A stretch of DNA of 64,000 nt, taken from Pseudomonas sp. MIACH (GTDB taxonomy: Bacteria; Pseudomonadota; Gammaproteobacteria; Pseudomonadales; Pseudomonadaceae). The notes under the pieces are model-generated. The model was not told where the DNA came from. It made no database searches and was given only the letters and a program-made list of their open reading frames with translations. The stretch lies in the NCBI RefSeq assembly GCF_001269925.1, contig NZ_LHVO01000024.1:1-64000 (forward strand), read 5' to 3'. Made by a program: the position numbers and the translations under genes. Below are positions 56,523 through 64,000 of the stretch, piece after piece. The stretch's first letter is position 1. Each line of letters starts with the position of its first letter.

Positions 56523-57717
56523 CCGCGCCGATCTTGTGGATCGACAGGTCTGCGCCGTAATACTCCTCTTCCTGGCTCAGGCGCAGCCCGTACACGCGCT
56601 TGATCACCCCATACACCAGCAGACCGCCGCCGAACGCGACCGCCACGCCAAGCCCCGTACCGATTAACTGGCTGATCAGGCTTACGCCGCCCAAGCCACC
56701 CAACGCCGTCTGGCCAAAGATGCCGCACGCAATCCCGCCCCATACGCCGCACAGGCCATGCAGCGGCCATACGCCCAGCACGTCGTCGATCTTCCAGCGG
56801 TCCTGGGCGGCGATAAAGCACCACACAAACAGCCCGCCCGCGACCACGCCCGTGACCAGCGCACCCACCGGATGCATCAGGTCAGAACCGGCGCAGATCG
56901 CCACCAGACCGGCCAACGGACCGTTATGCAGGAAGCCGGGGTCATTGCGGCCGATCACCAGGGCGGCAACGGTGCCACCGACCATGGCCATCAGCGAGTT
57001 GACCGCCACCAGCCCGCTGACGCCGTTCAGGGTTTGCGCGCTCATCACGTTGAAGCCGAACCAGCCGACGATCAAAATCCACGAGCCCAGGGCCAGGAAC
57101 GGAATACTCGATGGCGCGAATGCCACCAGGCGCCCTTCGCGGTAGCGCCCATTACGCGGCCCCAGCAACAGCACCGCCGCCAGCGCCAGCCAACCGCCCA
57201 TGGCATGCACGACCACGGAGCCGGCAAAGTCATGGAAGCTGGCGCCAAACGTCGCGAGCAGCCAGGCCTGCAAACCGAAATTGCCGTTCCACACCATGCC
57301 TTCGAAAAACGGGTAGATAAACGCCACGATCAACGCGGTGGCGCACAACTGCGGAGCGAACTTTGCACGCTCCGCAATACCGCCGGAGATGATCGCCGGG
57401 ATCGCTGCCGCAAACGTCAGCAGGAAGAAGAACTTCACCAGGCCATAGCCATGATCGGCGCTGATCACGGCCGCCGGTTGCAGGAAGCTCACACCGTAGG
57501 AGATCCAATAGCCTATAAAGAAATAGGCCAGGGTCGAGATGGCGAAGTCACTGAGGATCTTCGACAGCGCATTGACCTGGTTTTTCTGGCGCACGGTGCC
57601 GACTTCGAGGAACGCGAAGCCGGCGTGCATGGCCAGGACCATGACCGCACCGATCAGGATAAACAGGGTGTTGGAGCTGTGGACCAAGGTGTCCACCGCA
57701 CTTTGCAAATTTTCCAT
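56509..57717 (-). CDS. amtB: Ammonium transporter
   Basis: Trimeric Amt/Rh channel for ammonium uptake. The 402 residues start MENLQSAVDTLVHSSNTLFI. Features: HAGFAFLEVGTVRQKN and DFAGSVVVHAMGG near the pore with a conserved His, DVLGVWPLHGLCGVWGG with the second His, and eleven helices. It lacks the usual glnK gene beside it, so it is a second or unlinked Amt; the C-terminal tail after the last helix is short. Confidence 0.95.
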   Translation of the reverse strand: MENLQSAVDTLVHSSNTLFILIGAVMVLAMHAGFAFLEVGTVRQKNQVNALSKILSDFAISTLAYFFIGYWISYGVSFLQPAAVISADHGYGLVKFFFLLTFAAAIPAIISGGIAERAKFAPQLCATALIVAFIYPFFEGMVWNGNFGLQAWLLATFGASFHDFAGSVVVHAMGGWLALAAVLLLGPRNGRYREGRLVAFAPSSIPFLALGSWILIVGWFGFNVMSAQTLNGVSGLVAVNSLMAMVGGTVAALVIGRNDPGFLHNGPLAGLVAICAGSDLMHPVGALVTGVVAGGLFVWCFIAAQDRWKIDDVLGVWPLHGLCGVWGGIACGIFGQTALGGLGGVSLISQLIGTGLGVAVAFGGGLLVYGVIKRVYGLRLSQEEEYYGADLSIHKIGAVSQD

Positions 57718-57754
57718 GGAGGTTGGCAGGCCTGCGTTAAAGGCAAAAAGCACC

Positions 57755-57833
57755 AAAGCGGTTCAAGCCAGGGTTGCGCGCACTAAATTGGCACCACCGG
57801 TACCGCCCCTCTTCAGAGGGCGTGAACCGCTTT
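57755..57833. promoter_or_regulatory. Inverted repeat upstream of amtB
   Basis: AAAGCGGTTCA (57755-57765) and TGAACCGCTTT (57823-57833) are an 11-bp perfect inverted repeat 57 bases apart, 38-116 bases upstream of the amtB start codon. It could be a leader structure or a pair of binding sites. I found no sigma54 box with correct spacing. Confidence 0.4.
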
Positions 57834-58063
57834 AGCGCAGCGTTCAACACAACAGGCCGTTGCCGACAGGGTTTTTCCGCGAGTTTCAGTTATTTAGGGT
57901 AAGGTTTTTCGAGACCTGAGCCCCGACCGCCCGGATTCAGCGCAAGCCCCGGGGCGTGCGCACCAAGGCAAAGCAAAAGCTGTACCAGACAATTGCACTG
58001 AACCTTCACCGATGCCGGTGACTCGAAACCACACGTACCGATCAGCCAATCACGGAGATAACC
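57834..58063. other. Divergent region between amtB and the yqjD-like gene
   Basis: With the preceding bases this 346-bp gap contains the promoters of amtB (minus) and of the yqjD-yqjE-yqjK set (plus). No ORF is supported. A Shine-Dalgarno (ACGGAGA) precedes the ATG at 58064. Confidence 0.5.
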
Positions 58064-58378
58064 ATGGCCAGAAGAACTGCAAAGACTGCTCAAGAAATAT
58101 TGATGGCGGATTTTCAAACCCTGGTGACTGACACCGAAAGGTTGCTGGACGACACCAAGGTGCTTGCGGGCGACCAGGCCGATGAGCTGCGTGCCAAGAT
58201 TCATGACACGCTGTTGCAGGCCCGCGAAACCCTCAAGCAAACCGAAGACTCCCTGCGCGAACGCGGCCAGGCGGCGGTCACCGCGACCGAAGATTACGTG
58301 CAGGCCAACCCTTGGCAGTCGGTAGGCATTGCCGCCGGCGTGGGCTTTCTGATCGGCCTGCTGGCCACAAGGCGCTAA
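58064..58378 (+). CDS. DUF883 protein, YqjD/ElaB-like
   Basis: A 104-residue protein with a long amphipathic helical region (residues 14-75) and one C-terminal membrane helix with the pattern NPWQSVGIAAGVGFLIGLLATRR, typical of DUF883. In E. coli such proteins bind ribosomes in stationary phase at the membrane. It starts a three-gene set. Confidence 0.92.
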   Translation: MARRTAKTAQEILMADFQTLVTDTERLLDDTKVLAGDQADELRAKIHDTLLQARETLKQTEDSLRERGQAAVTATEDYVQANPWQSVGIAAGVGFLIGLLATRR

Positions 58379-58380
58379 TC

Positions 58381-58764
58381 ATGTCTATCGGCGAAACTGG
58401 CTCGTCCACTGGTACTACCTCACGACGCCTGGGCGCGGCCGTTCTTGGCTTGCTGCACAGCCACGTCGAACTGTTTGGCATCGAATTGCAGGAACAGAAG
58501 GCCCGCACCGTCAGCCTGCTGCTGTTTGCCGGCCTCGCGCTGGTGTTTGCTCTGTTGTTGCTGGTGGGATTGTCGACATTGGTGATGATCCTGGTGTGGG
58601 ACACGGGCTACCGCCTGACCGGCATCATTTGCCTCTGTGTGTTCTATTCCCTGGCCGCCGCCTTTTGCGGGGTGCGCTTGAAAGCGGCAGTGTTCGATGA
58701 GTCCACGCCGTTCCACGCCACTCTCGAAGAGCTGGCCAACGATCGGGAGCGCCTGTTGCCATGA
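58381..58764 (+). CDS. Phage-holin-family inner-membrane protein, YqjE-like
   Basis: 127 residues with two membrane helices (about 44-68 and 75-98) joined by a short loop; a charged N-terminus and a polar tail are typical of YqjE (PF07332, holin superfamily III). It begins 3 bases after the upstream gene. The function is not proven; it accompanies YqjD in many proteobacteria. Confidence 0.9.
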   Translation: MSIGETGSSTGTTSRRLGAAVLGLLHSHVELFGIELQEQKARTVSLLLFAGLALVFALLLLVGLSTLVMILVWDTGYRLTGIICLCVFYSLAAAFCGVRLKAAVFDESTPFHATLEELANDRERLLP

Positions 58765-59099
58765 GCTCGAATGAAATCCAGCAAACCTCCCGCCGGGAAA
58801 TGCGCAAGGCGTTGATCCGCCTGCGCATGGAGATGCACCGCCAGGAGATTCGCCACGAGTCCCAGCAATTGATGGTGCCACTGAACAAGGTGCGCAACAT
58901 GGGCCAGAGCTTCCAGGGCGGCCTGGGCATCAAGCACGCGCCGCTGTGGGGCGTGGCCGCTGTAACGCTGATCGGTTTCTTCACCGGTAAGGGCGCCAAG
59001 GGCGGCGGTATCAGCAGTGTGACGCGCCTGGTTCGGCTCGGTGCCGGATTAATCCCGCTGATCAAACTGGCCATGCAAGGCAATTCACGCAAAGGTTGA
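58761..59099 (+). CDS. YqjK-like protein
   Basis: 112 residues overlapping the previous gene by 4 bp. The first half is highly charged and helical (RREMRKALIRLRMEMHRQEIRHE), then a Gly-rich hydrophobic stretch (about 70-95). This matches the third gene of yqjDEK clusters. The role is unknown. Confidence 0.8.
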   Translation: MSSNEIQQTSRREMRKALIRLRMEMHRQEIRHESQQLMVPLNKVRNMGQSFQGGLGIKHAPLWGVAAVTLIGFFTGKGAKGGGISSVTRLVRLGAGLIPLIKLAMQGNSRKG

Positions 59100-59130
59100 G
59101 CCTGCTGGCTGCATTCTTGCTAACAGAATC

Positions 59131-59166
59131 GGCCCGGTCCTCGTTTTCGAGGTCCGGGTCTTTTTT
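59131..59166 (+). terminator. Terminator after yqjK
   Basis: GGCCCGGTCCTCG pairs with CGAGGTCCGGGT across a TTTT loop, followed by CTTTTTTCG. A classic intrinsic terminator. Confidence 0.85.
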
Positions 59167-59190
59167 CGCCACCTCTCTTAAGGAGGCTCC

Positions 59191-60354
59191 GTGATCGACG
59201 GGCAACCGCTCGCCTGCTTCCAGCCGTTTATCGACACCGCCACCGGCCGCATTGCCGGCGTCGAAGCCTTGGGGCGTCTACGCCAGGCTGACGGTCGTTT
59301 GCAGTCCGTGGGGCCGCTGTTCGCCGACCCGCGCACGCCAGGCGCGACCTTACGCCGCCTCGACCGGCAGATCCGCGACGATGCCTTGAGCCGTTTGCAT
59401 GAAGCCCCCGAAGACTGGTTCCTCAGCCTGAACATCTCACCGCGCTGGATCAACCGCCTGCGCCCCGGCCAGGCGCTGCCGAGCCTCAAACAGATCCACA
59501 GCCATGGCGTCGATCCCCGGCGCATCGTGTTCGAGATCACCGAACTGGGCGGTAACATCCAGCGCCTGGCCGAGGTGGTCGTGCGCTATCGCGAGGCCGG
59601 CGCCCGCATCGCCATCGATGACTTTGGCGCTGGCTATTCCCAGCTCGACCGCGTGCTGGCGTTGCAGCCGGATATTCTCAAGCTGGACATGCGCCTGTTC
59701 CAGGAAGCCGCCAAGGGTGGGCCGAGCAGTGAGGTGGTGCGCGCATTGGCGCAGATGGCGGAGAAGACCGGCTGCTGGATCATTGCCGAGGGCGTGGAAA
59801 CCGAGGCGCAGTTGAGCTTCGCCCTGGAATGCGGTTCGCGCTATGTGCAGGGCTACCTGTTTGCCCAGGCGCAGTTGGACTGGTTCGCCACCGACGCCTT
59901 CGTGCCGCGCTTTGCCCAACTGCGTGCGACGTACGTGCAGCAGAAATTGGCGGAACGCGGGCGCATCATGCAATTGCGCCAGCAATTGGTTGAACTGATG
60001 AAAATCCTGCAGGCCTGGGCCCTGGGCCAGGCGCCGCTGAGCCAGTTGCCGCAATTACCGGACTTCCCCTGGCTGCTGCGCTTTTACCAGTGCGACCGGC
60101 ATGGCACCCAGTTGACACCCAACTTCGAGTGGCATCAGGACGCCTGGCAAGCCGACAGCCGCTACCTGGGCCACAACTGGTCCTGGCGCCCGTATTTCTA
60201 TCATCTGCTGGCCGAAGGTTGGGAGGAGCGACGGCTGACCTTGTCCTCGACCTATCGCGACGCCACGACCAACCAGTATTGCCTCACCGCCGGACAATTC
60301 TTCGATAACGGTCAGCGCTTGCTGTTAATCGATATCGACGCGGCCGGACTCTAG
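59191..60354 (+). CDS. c-di-GMP phosphodiesterase, EAL domain with YkuI-like sensor tail
   Basis: 387 residues beginning at GTG 59191 with an AAGGAGG ribosome site. The EAL domain (residues 1-245) keeps the catalytic set: EAL in GVEALGRL, the Asn of [30 protein letters not shown] and AEGVETEAQ, so it should hydrolyse c-di-GMP. The C-terminal part (about 265-385) resembles the PAS-like domain of Bacillus YkuI, which sits after an EAL domain in the same way. There is no membrane segment. Confidence 0.9.
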   Translation: MIDGQPLACFQPFIDTATGRIAGVEALGRLRQADGRLQSVGPLFADPRTPGATLRRLDRQIRDDALSRLHEAPEDWFLSLNISPRWINRLRPGQALPSLKQIHSHGVDPRRIVFEITELGGNIQRLAEVVVRYREAGARIAIDDFGAGYSQLDRVLALQPDILKLDMRLFQEAAKGGPSSEVVRALAQMAEKTGCWIIAEGVETEAQLSFALECGSRYVQGYLFAQAQLDWFATDAFVPRFAQLRATYVQQKLAERGRIMQLRQQLVELMKILQAWALGQAPLSQLPQLPDFPWLLRFYQCDRHGTQLTPNFEWHQDAWQADSRYLGHNWSWRPYFYHLLAEGWEERRLTLSSTYRDATTNQYCLTAGQFFDNGQRLLLIDIDAAGL

Positions 60355-60425
60355 ATTTTCGCTTGCCCCGTCGGGGCTTAACCGGGAAGCTGGGAGGGTC
60401 ATTCACCGTACGGAGAGTACCCGCC

Positions 60426-61757
60426 TTGGATTGGCCCACCCTGCTTACCCGCGAACGCCTTGGAAAACCCCTGCACAGCCCGGAAGAACTCGGCCGCAGC
60501 CCGTTTCACAAAGACCATGACCGCATTATCTTCTCGGGCGCGTTTCGTCGGCTGGGGCGCAAGACCCAAGTGCACCCGGTGTCCAGCAACGACCATATCC
60601 ACACACGCCTGACCCATTCCCTGGAAGTCAGCTGCGTAGGCCGCTCCCTCGGCATGCGCGTGGGCGAAACCTTGCGCAGCGCCCTGCCCGACTGGTGCGA
60701 CCCGAGCGACCTGGGCATGGTGGTGCAATCGGCCTGCCTGGCCCATGACATCGGTAACCCGCCATTCGGGCACTCCGGCGAAGATGCTATCCGCCACTGG
60801 TTCCAGCAGGCGGCCGGACGCGGCTGGCTGGACGACATGAGCGCCGCCGAGCGTGGCGATTTCCTTAATTTCGAAGGCAACGCCCAAGGCTTCCGGGTAC
60901 TGACCCAACTTGAATATCATCAGTTCGACGGCGGTACGCGGCTGACCTACGCGACCTTGGGCACGTACCTCAAGTACCCCTGGACCGCCCGCCACGCCGA
61001 CTCCCTGGGCTACAAGAAACACAAATTCGGCTGCTACCAGAGCGAGCTGCCGATCCTCGAACAGATCGCCCACAAACTCGGCCTGCCGCAACTCGAAGAA
61101 CAACGCTGGGCTCGCCACCCCCTGGTCTACCTGATGGAGGCGGCGGACGACATCTGCTACGCCTTGATCGACCTGGAAGACGGCCTGGAAATGGACCTGC
61201 TGGAGTACGCCGAAGTCGAGTCATTGCTGCTCGACCTGGTGGGCGATGACCTGCCGCAGACCTATCGGCAACTGGGCTCCCAGGATTCACGCCGACGCAA
61301 GCTGGCGATCCTGCGCGGCAAGGCCATCGAGCATTTGACCAACGCCGCGGCGCGCGCCTTCGTCGAGCAACAGGATGCCTTGTTGGCCGGCACCCTGCCC
61401 GGCGACCTGGTGGAGCATATGCACGGTCCCGCCAAACGTTGCGTGCTGGATGCCAAGGACATGGCGCGCAAGAAAATCTTCCAGGACAAGCGCAAGACCC
61501 TGCACGAGATCGGCGCCTACACCACTCTGGAAATCCTGTTGAACGCCTTTTGCGGCGCGGCACTGGAACAGCATGGCGGGCGCACGCCATCGTTCAAGAA
61601 CCGGCGCATTCTCGACCTGCTGGGTAACAACGCGCCGGACCCGGCGTGGCCGTTGCACAAGTCGTTCCTGCGGATGATCGACTTCATCGCCGGCATGACC
61701 GACAGCTATGCCACTGAAATGGCACGGGAGATGACCGGGCGCTCCAGCCCTCAATAA
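60426..61757 (+). CDS. dgt: Deoxyguanosinetriphosphate triphosphohydrolase-like protein
   Basis: A dNTP triphosphohydrolase of the HD superfamily. It breaks dGTP or other dNTPs into nucleoside and triphosphate. The family signature is complete: [25 protein letters not shown] (HD motif), and later segments. I chose the TTG at 60426 ([15 protein letters not shown]) with GGAGAG upstream, giving 443 residues, the family length. The open frame extends further upstream to 60363 without support. Confidence 0.92.
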   Translation: MDWPTLLTRERLGKPLHSPEELGRSPFHKDHDRIIFSGAFRRLGRKTQVHPVSSNDHIHTRLTHSLEVSCVGRSLGMRVGETLRSALPDWCDPSDLGMVVQSACLAHDIGNPPFGHSGEDAIRHWFQQAAGRGWLDDMSAAERGDFLNFEGNAQGFRVLTQLEYHQFDGGTRLTYATLGTYLKYPWTARHADSLGYKKHKFGCYQSELPILEQIAHKLGLPQLEEQRWARHPLVYLMEAADDICYALIDLEDGLEMDLLEYAEVESLLLDLVGDDLPQTYRQLGSQDSRRRKLAILRGKAIEHLTNAAARAFVEQQDALLAGTLPGDLVEHMHGPAKRCVLDAKDMARKKIFQDKRKTLHEIGAYTTLEILLNAFCGAALEQHGGRTPSFKNRRILDLLGNNAPDPAWPLHKSFLRMIDFIAGMTDSYATEMAREMTGRSSPQ

Positions 61758-61928
61758 CCAGCCGGGTCACGCCGCCTGTTCACTGAACAGAATCTGCCTA
61801 CGACGGGAACAGAGCGGCCTGATCGAATTCGCACAAACACCCAAAGAATAATCGCGCACGCTCCGGGCAAGTCTGGCGAACAGTTCCTACGTGCCCCCCA
61901 TCGATGCTTAACTCACCGTGTGCCTTCT
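61758..61928. other. Intergenic region
   Basis: About 170 bases between dgt and the receiver gene. I see no stem-loop terminator that I can vouch for and no ORF. Confidence 0.4.
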
Positions 61929-62324
61929 ATGCCCAGTTACCCCCTTCGAATCCTGTTGGTGGAGGACCATCCCTTTCAACTGCTCGCGACGCAATGCCTG
62001 CTCAGAAGTTTCGGCTTCGAACAACTGACCCCGGCCGAAAACGCCGAGCAGGCAATCCGAGTGATGACCCAGGCCGAAGCGCCTTTCGACATCATCCTGT
62101 GTGACCAGTGCCTACCCGACCTGCCTGGACTTGAATTGATTGAAATTGCCAGTCGCCAATGCTTTATCAAGGCCGCCATCTTGCTTAGCGGACTTCCCGA
62201 GACAGAACTGTCCGTGTTGCAAACCCAAGCCCTCAACCGTGGCCTGCCATTGCTCGGTTACTTGCTGAAGCCGTTGAATAAAGATGAGCTTGCCCATTTG
62301 ACCGATACATTACTCACGTTATGA
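61929..62324 (+). CDS. Receiver-only response regulator, RocR-like
   Basis: A 131-residue single REC domain. The acidic pocket is in LVEDHPFQ, the phosphorylatable Asp in CDQCLPDLPGLELI, and the Lys in GYLLKPLNKDEL. Similarity is closest in pattern to the REC domain of P. aeruginosa RocR (VLEDEPFQ...ICDLQMSGMDGL), but RocR's EAL domain is absent. The start is either ATG 61929 or GTG 61920. It lies upstream of a LuxR-type regulator and a BvgS-like sensor. Confidence 0.82.
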   Translation: MPSYPLRILLVEDHPFQLLATQCLLRSFGFEQLTPAENAEQAIRVMTQAEAPFDIILCDQCLPDLPGLELIEIASRQCFIKAAILLSGLPETELSVLQTQALNRGLPLLGYLLKPLNKDELAHLTDTLLTL

Positions 62325-62580
62325 ATGTAGGACTTTAAACAAATTCACCCGTCGAAAAAATCGCGCATAAGCACCGCAAGTCCCCTGCCATGCCGATCCA
62401 GACCGTTTCCCTGCGAAACCCTAACCTCTCGACTTACAGCGCCTGATGGATGGGTAGGTCATTACCTTTTTTAACGTAGGAAGTTTCCTGTTTTATACCT
62501 GTTGCCACTCAGGTTCATGCTTACCCCTCGACTTCTGAGCTAATGTGCCCGCTTTATTTGCACTTGCATGGAATATGATC
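62325..62580. other. AT-richer intergenic region before the LuxR-type regulator
   Basis: About 255 bases, lower in GC than the surroundings. I find no ORF or clear promoter boxes; the GAATAT before 62575 is the only ribosome-site-like sequence. Confidence 0.4.
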
Positions 62581-63201
62581 ATGAACACAGTTTTTATTAT
62601 TGATGACCATCCCGTTATAAGACTTGCCATACGAATGTTGTTGGAGCACGAAGAAAACTTCAAAGTAGTCGGCGAAACGGATAACGGCTGCGATGCCATA
62701 CAAATGGTCCGCGAATGCATGCCGGACCTGATCATCCTGGACATCAGCATTCCAAAACTCGACGGACTGGAAGTGCTGTGTCGATTCAACGCCATGAACG
62801 CCTCGATGAAAACCCTGGTTCTGACCGCTCAATCCCCCACCCTGTTTGCCACTCGCTGCATGCGCTCCGGGGCCGATGGCTACGTGTGCAAGGAAGGTGA
62901 CCTGAGTGAGTTGATGAGCGCCATCCGCGCCGTGCTGTCCGGGTACAACTATTTCCCCAGCCAGGCCTTGAACACCAACGACGAGAGCGGCAAGGAACTT
63001 GAACTGTTCAAGGCCGTTAACGATCGGGAGTTGATGGTACTGCAACTTTTTGCACAAGGCCGTACCAACAAGGAAATAGCGAAAGGCATGTTCCTGAGCA
63101 ACAAAACAGTAAGCACCTATAAAAAGAGGCTGATGCAAAAACTTCAAGCCAAGTCCTTGGTAGAACTTATCGAGATGGCAAAACGAAACGCGCTAGTGTG
63201 A
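62581..63201 (+). CDS. LuxR/NarL-family response regulator, RocA/BvgA-like
   Basis: 206 residues: a REC domain (FIIDDHP, phosphoacceptor in LIILDISIPKLDGLEVL, VLTAQSP, VCKEGD) and a C-terminal LuxR helix-turn-helix (VLQLFAQGRTNKEIAKGMFLSNKTVSTYKKRLMQKL). This is the layout of BvgA, EvgA and RocA1. The ATG at 62581 follows GGAA; ATG 62575 is an alternative. It is probably phosphorylated by the adjacent sensor kinase. Confidence 0.92.
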   Translation: MNTVFIIDDHPVIRLAIRMLLEHEENFKVVGETDNGCDAIQMVRECMPDLIILDISIPKLDGLEVLCRFNAMNASMKTLVLTAQSPTLFATRCMRSGADGYVCKEGDLSELMSAIRAVLSGYNYFPSQALNTNDESGKELELFKAVNDRELMVLQLFAQGRTNKEIAKGMFLSNKTVSTYKKRLMQKLQAKSLVELIEMAKRNALV

Positions 63202-63209
63202 GAAATCGG

Positions 63210-64000
63210 ATGCCCAGGCGTATAAAGGACTATTTGATTATATTGAGTGCCGGTTTGTGCTTCAGCACCGCTGTGCCTGCAGCCCCTTCAGCGAACGCGG
63301 AACATTTCAGCCTATTGAGTCGCGCAAGTTCCGTACAGTTGGAACCCCACCTGAGCAAGACCCAACGCCAATGGCTCCAGAACAAACGCGAACTGGTGCT
63401 GGGTACGGCGTTCCCTGACTACCCGCCCTTTGACCTCACCTCCAGCGGACGCGACTATGAAGGACTCACCGCCGATTACGCCGGCTTGCTGGCAATGGCG
63501 CTGGCCTTGCCGGTAAAGGTGTTGCGCTACCCCTCACGAGAGGCCGCCATTCGTGCCCTTGAAGCGGGGGATATCGACTTACTGGGTTCCTCCAACAGCT
63601 TTGAAGCGGCAATTCCCAACCTGACCCTGTCGAAACCGTACGCCGTGGATCGGCCGGTACTGGTGACTCGTGAAGGCGAAACCCGCAGCCTGAATGATGG
63701 GCTGGCCGGCATGCGGCTGGCATTGGTCTATCACTATCTGCCACTGCACGAGGTGGAAAAGCTGTACCCCAAGGCAATCATCCGTGCCTACCCCTCTTAT
63801 CAAAACGCCTTGAATGCAGTGGCATTTGACCAGGCTGACGTTTTTCTCGGCGATACCATTTCCACCCACTACATGATCAACAAGGGTTACCTGAAGAACA
63901 TTCGCATGGCGAACTTCGGCAAACATGAAGCCTATGGATTCAGCTTTGCAATGCCCCAGGACCAGCGAATGCTGTTGAGCATCGTCGACGCCGTACTGAT
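63210..64000 (+). CDS. BvgS-like hybrid sensor kinase (partial, continues past the window)
   Basis: From ATG 63210 the frame is open to the end of the window (263 codons). It has a signal peptide (...STAVPAAPSANA) and a periplasmic substrate-binding-protein family 3 (Venus flytrap) domain: LVLGTAFPDYPPFDLTSSGRDYEGLTADYA..., ALEAGDIDLLGSSN, and AYPSYQNALNAVAFDQADVFLGD. In BvgS, EvgS and RocS1 two such domains precede the membrane helix, PAS, kinase, receiver and HPt domains. The kinase part is outside the window, so the assignment rests on the N-terminal domain and on the adjacent BvgA-like regulator. Confidence 0.82.
   Translation, partial: MPRRIKDYLIILSAGLCFSTAVPAAPSANAEHFSLLSRASSVQLEPHLSKTQRQWLQNKRELVLGTAFPDYPPFDLTSSGRDYEGLTADYAGLLAMALALPVKVLRYPSREAAIRALEAGDIDLLGSSNSFEAAIPNLTLSKPYAVDRPVLVTREGETRSLNDGLAGMRLALVYHYLPLHEVEKLYPKAIIRAYPSYQNALNAVAFDQADVFLGDTISTHYMINKGYLKNIRMANFGKHEAYGFSFAMPQDQRMLLSIVDAVL

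Noticed and set aside
57718..57800. Possible sigma54 promoter for amtB
   Set aside because: TTTGGTGCTTTTTGCC on the minus strand looks similar, but GG and GC are only 8 bases apart instead of 10.

Overview
The window is a chromosomal segment of a Pseudomonas, most likely from the P. fluorescens group. The basis is gene order (sdhCDAB-sucAB-lpd-sucCD divergent from gltA; actP-DUF485-betaine-binding protein; a complete ccmA-I cluster followed by a fliK-like gene and a stand-alone FlhB-tail gene), high-GC codon use, and many extragenic REP-type hairpins built on a G-rich core with the complement of GCAAGCCCCCTCCCACA. I see no rRNA, tRNA, CRISPR array, insertion sequence or prophage. Species is not assigned.

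Layout. 1-11.5 kb (minus strand): TCA-cycle block, read as sdhCDAB, sucA, sucB, lpd, sucC, sucD, with strong terminators after sdhB and sucD and a clear sigma70 promoter before sdhC. 11.9-13.2 kb: gltA with its own promoter. 13.5-15.7 kb: an accessory pair, a DUF2235 lipase-like protein with a LecA-like C-terminal domain and a four-helix membrane protein. 15.8-18.9 kb: actP, its small DUF485 partner and a betaine-type binding protein. 19-25 kb: a GH17-type membrane enzyme, a small membrane protein, an alpha/beta hydrolase overlapping an MlaA-like gene, a DUF808 protein and a TetR regulator. 25.3-33.3 kb: glcG-like gene, then gcl-hyi-glxR-ttuD-pyk, which turns glyoxylate into pyruvate, followed by a urea transporter gene. 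The set fits growth on purine or allantoin breakdown products. 33.3-37.3 kb: ion channel, orphan sulfate-binding protein, DUF5666-like protein and an MFS exporter.

37.3-40.2 kb is the most disturbed part. It holds a hicAB toxin-antitoxin pair, a decayed C-terminal piece of a LysR regulator, and the ruins of a carbon-phosphorus lyase operon: an internally deleted phnM, an intact phnN and only the first codons of phnP. An unrecognised 328-residue gene follows on the other strand.

40.4-47.7 kb (minus): the cytochrome c maturation operon ccmABCDEFGHI, whose genes mostly overlap by a few bases, followed by a small lipoprotein gene. 47.9-49.8 kb: fliK-like and flhX-like genes. 50-52.5 kb: molybdenum cofactor genes moeA-moaB and divergent mobA. 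52.5-61.8 kb: small lipoprotein, pseudouridine synthase, glutaredoxin-like protein, Kef-type antiporter, amtB, the yqjD-yqjE-yqjK stress membrane set, an EAL phosphodiesterase and dgt. 61.9-64 kb: a receiver-only protein, a LuxR-type response regulator and the start of a BvgS-like sensor kinase, which continues past the window edge.
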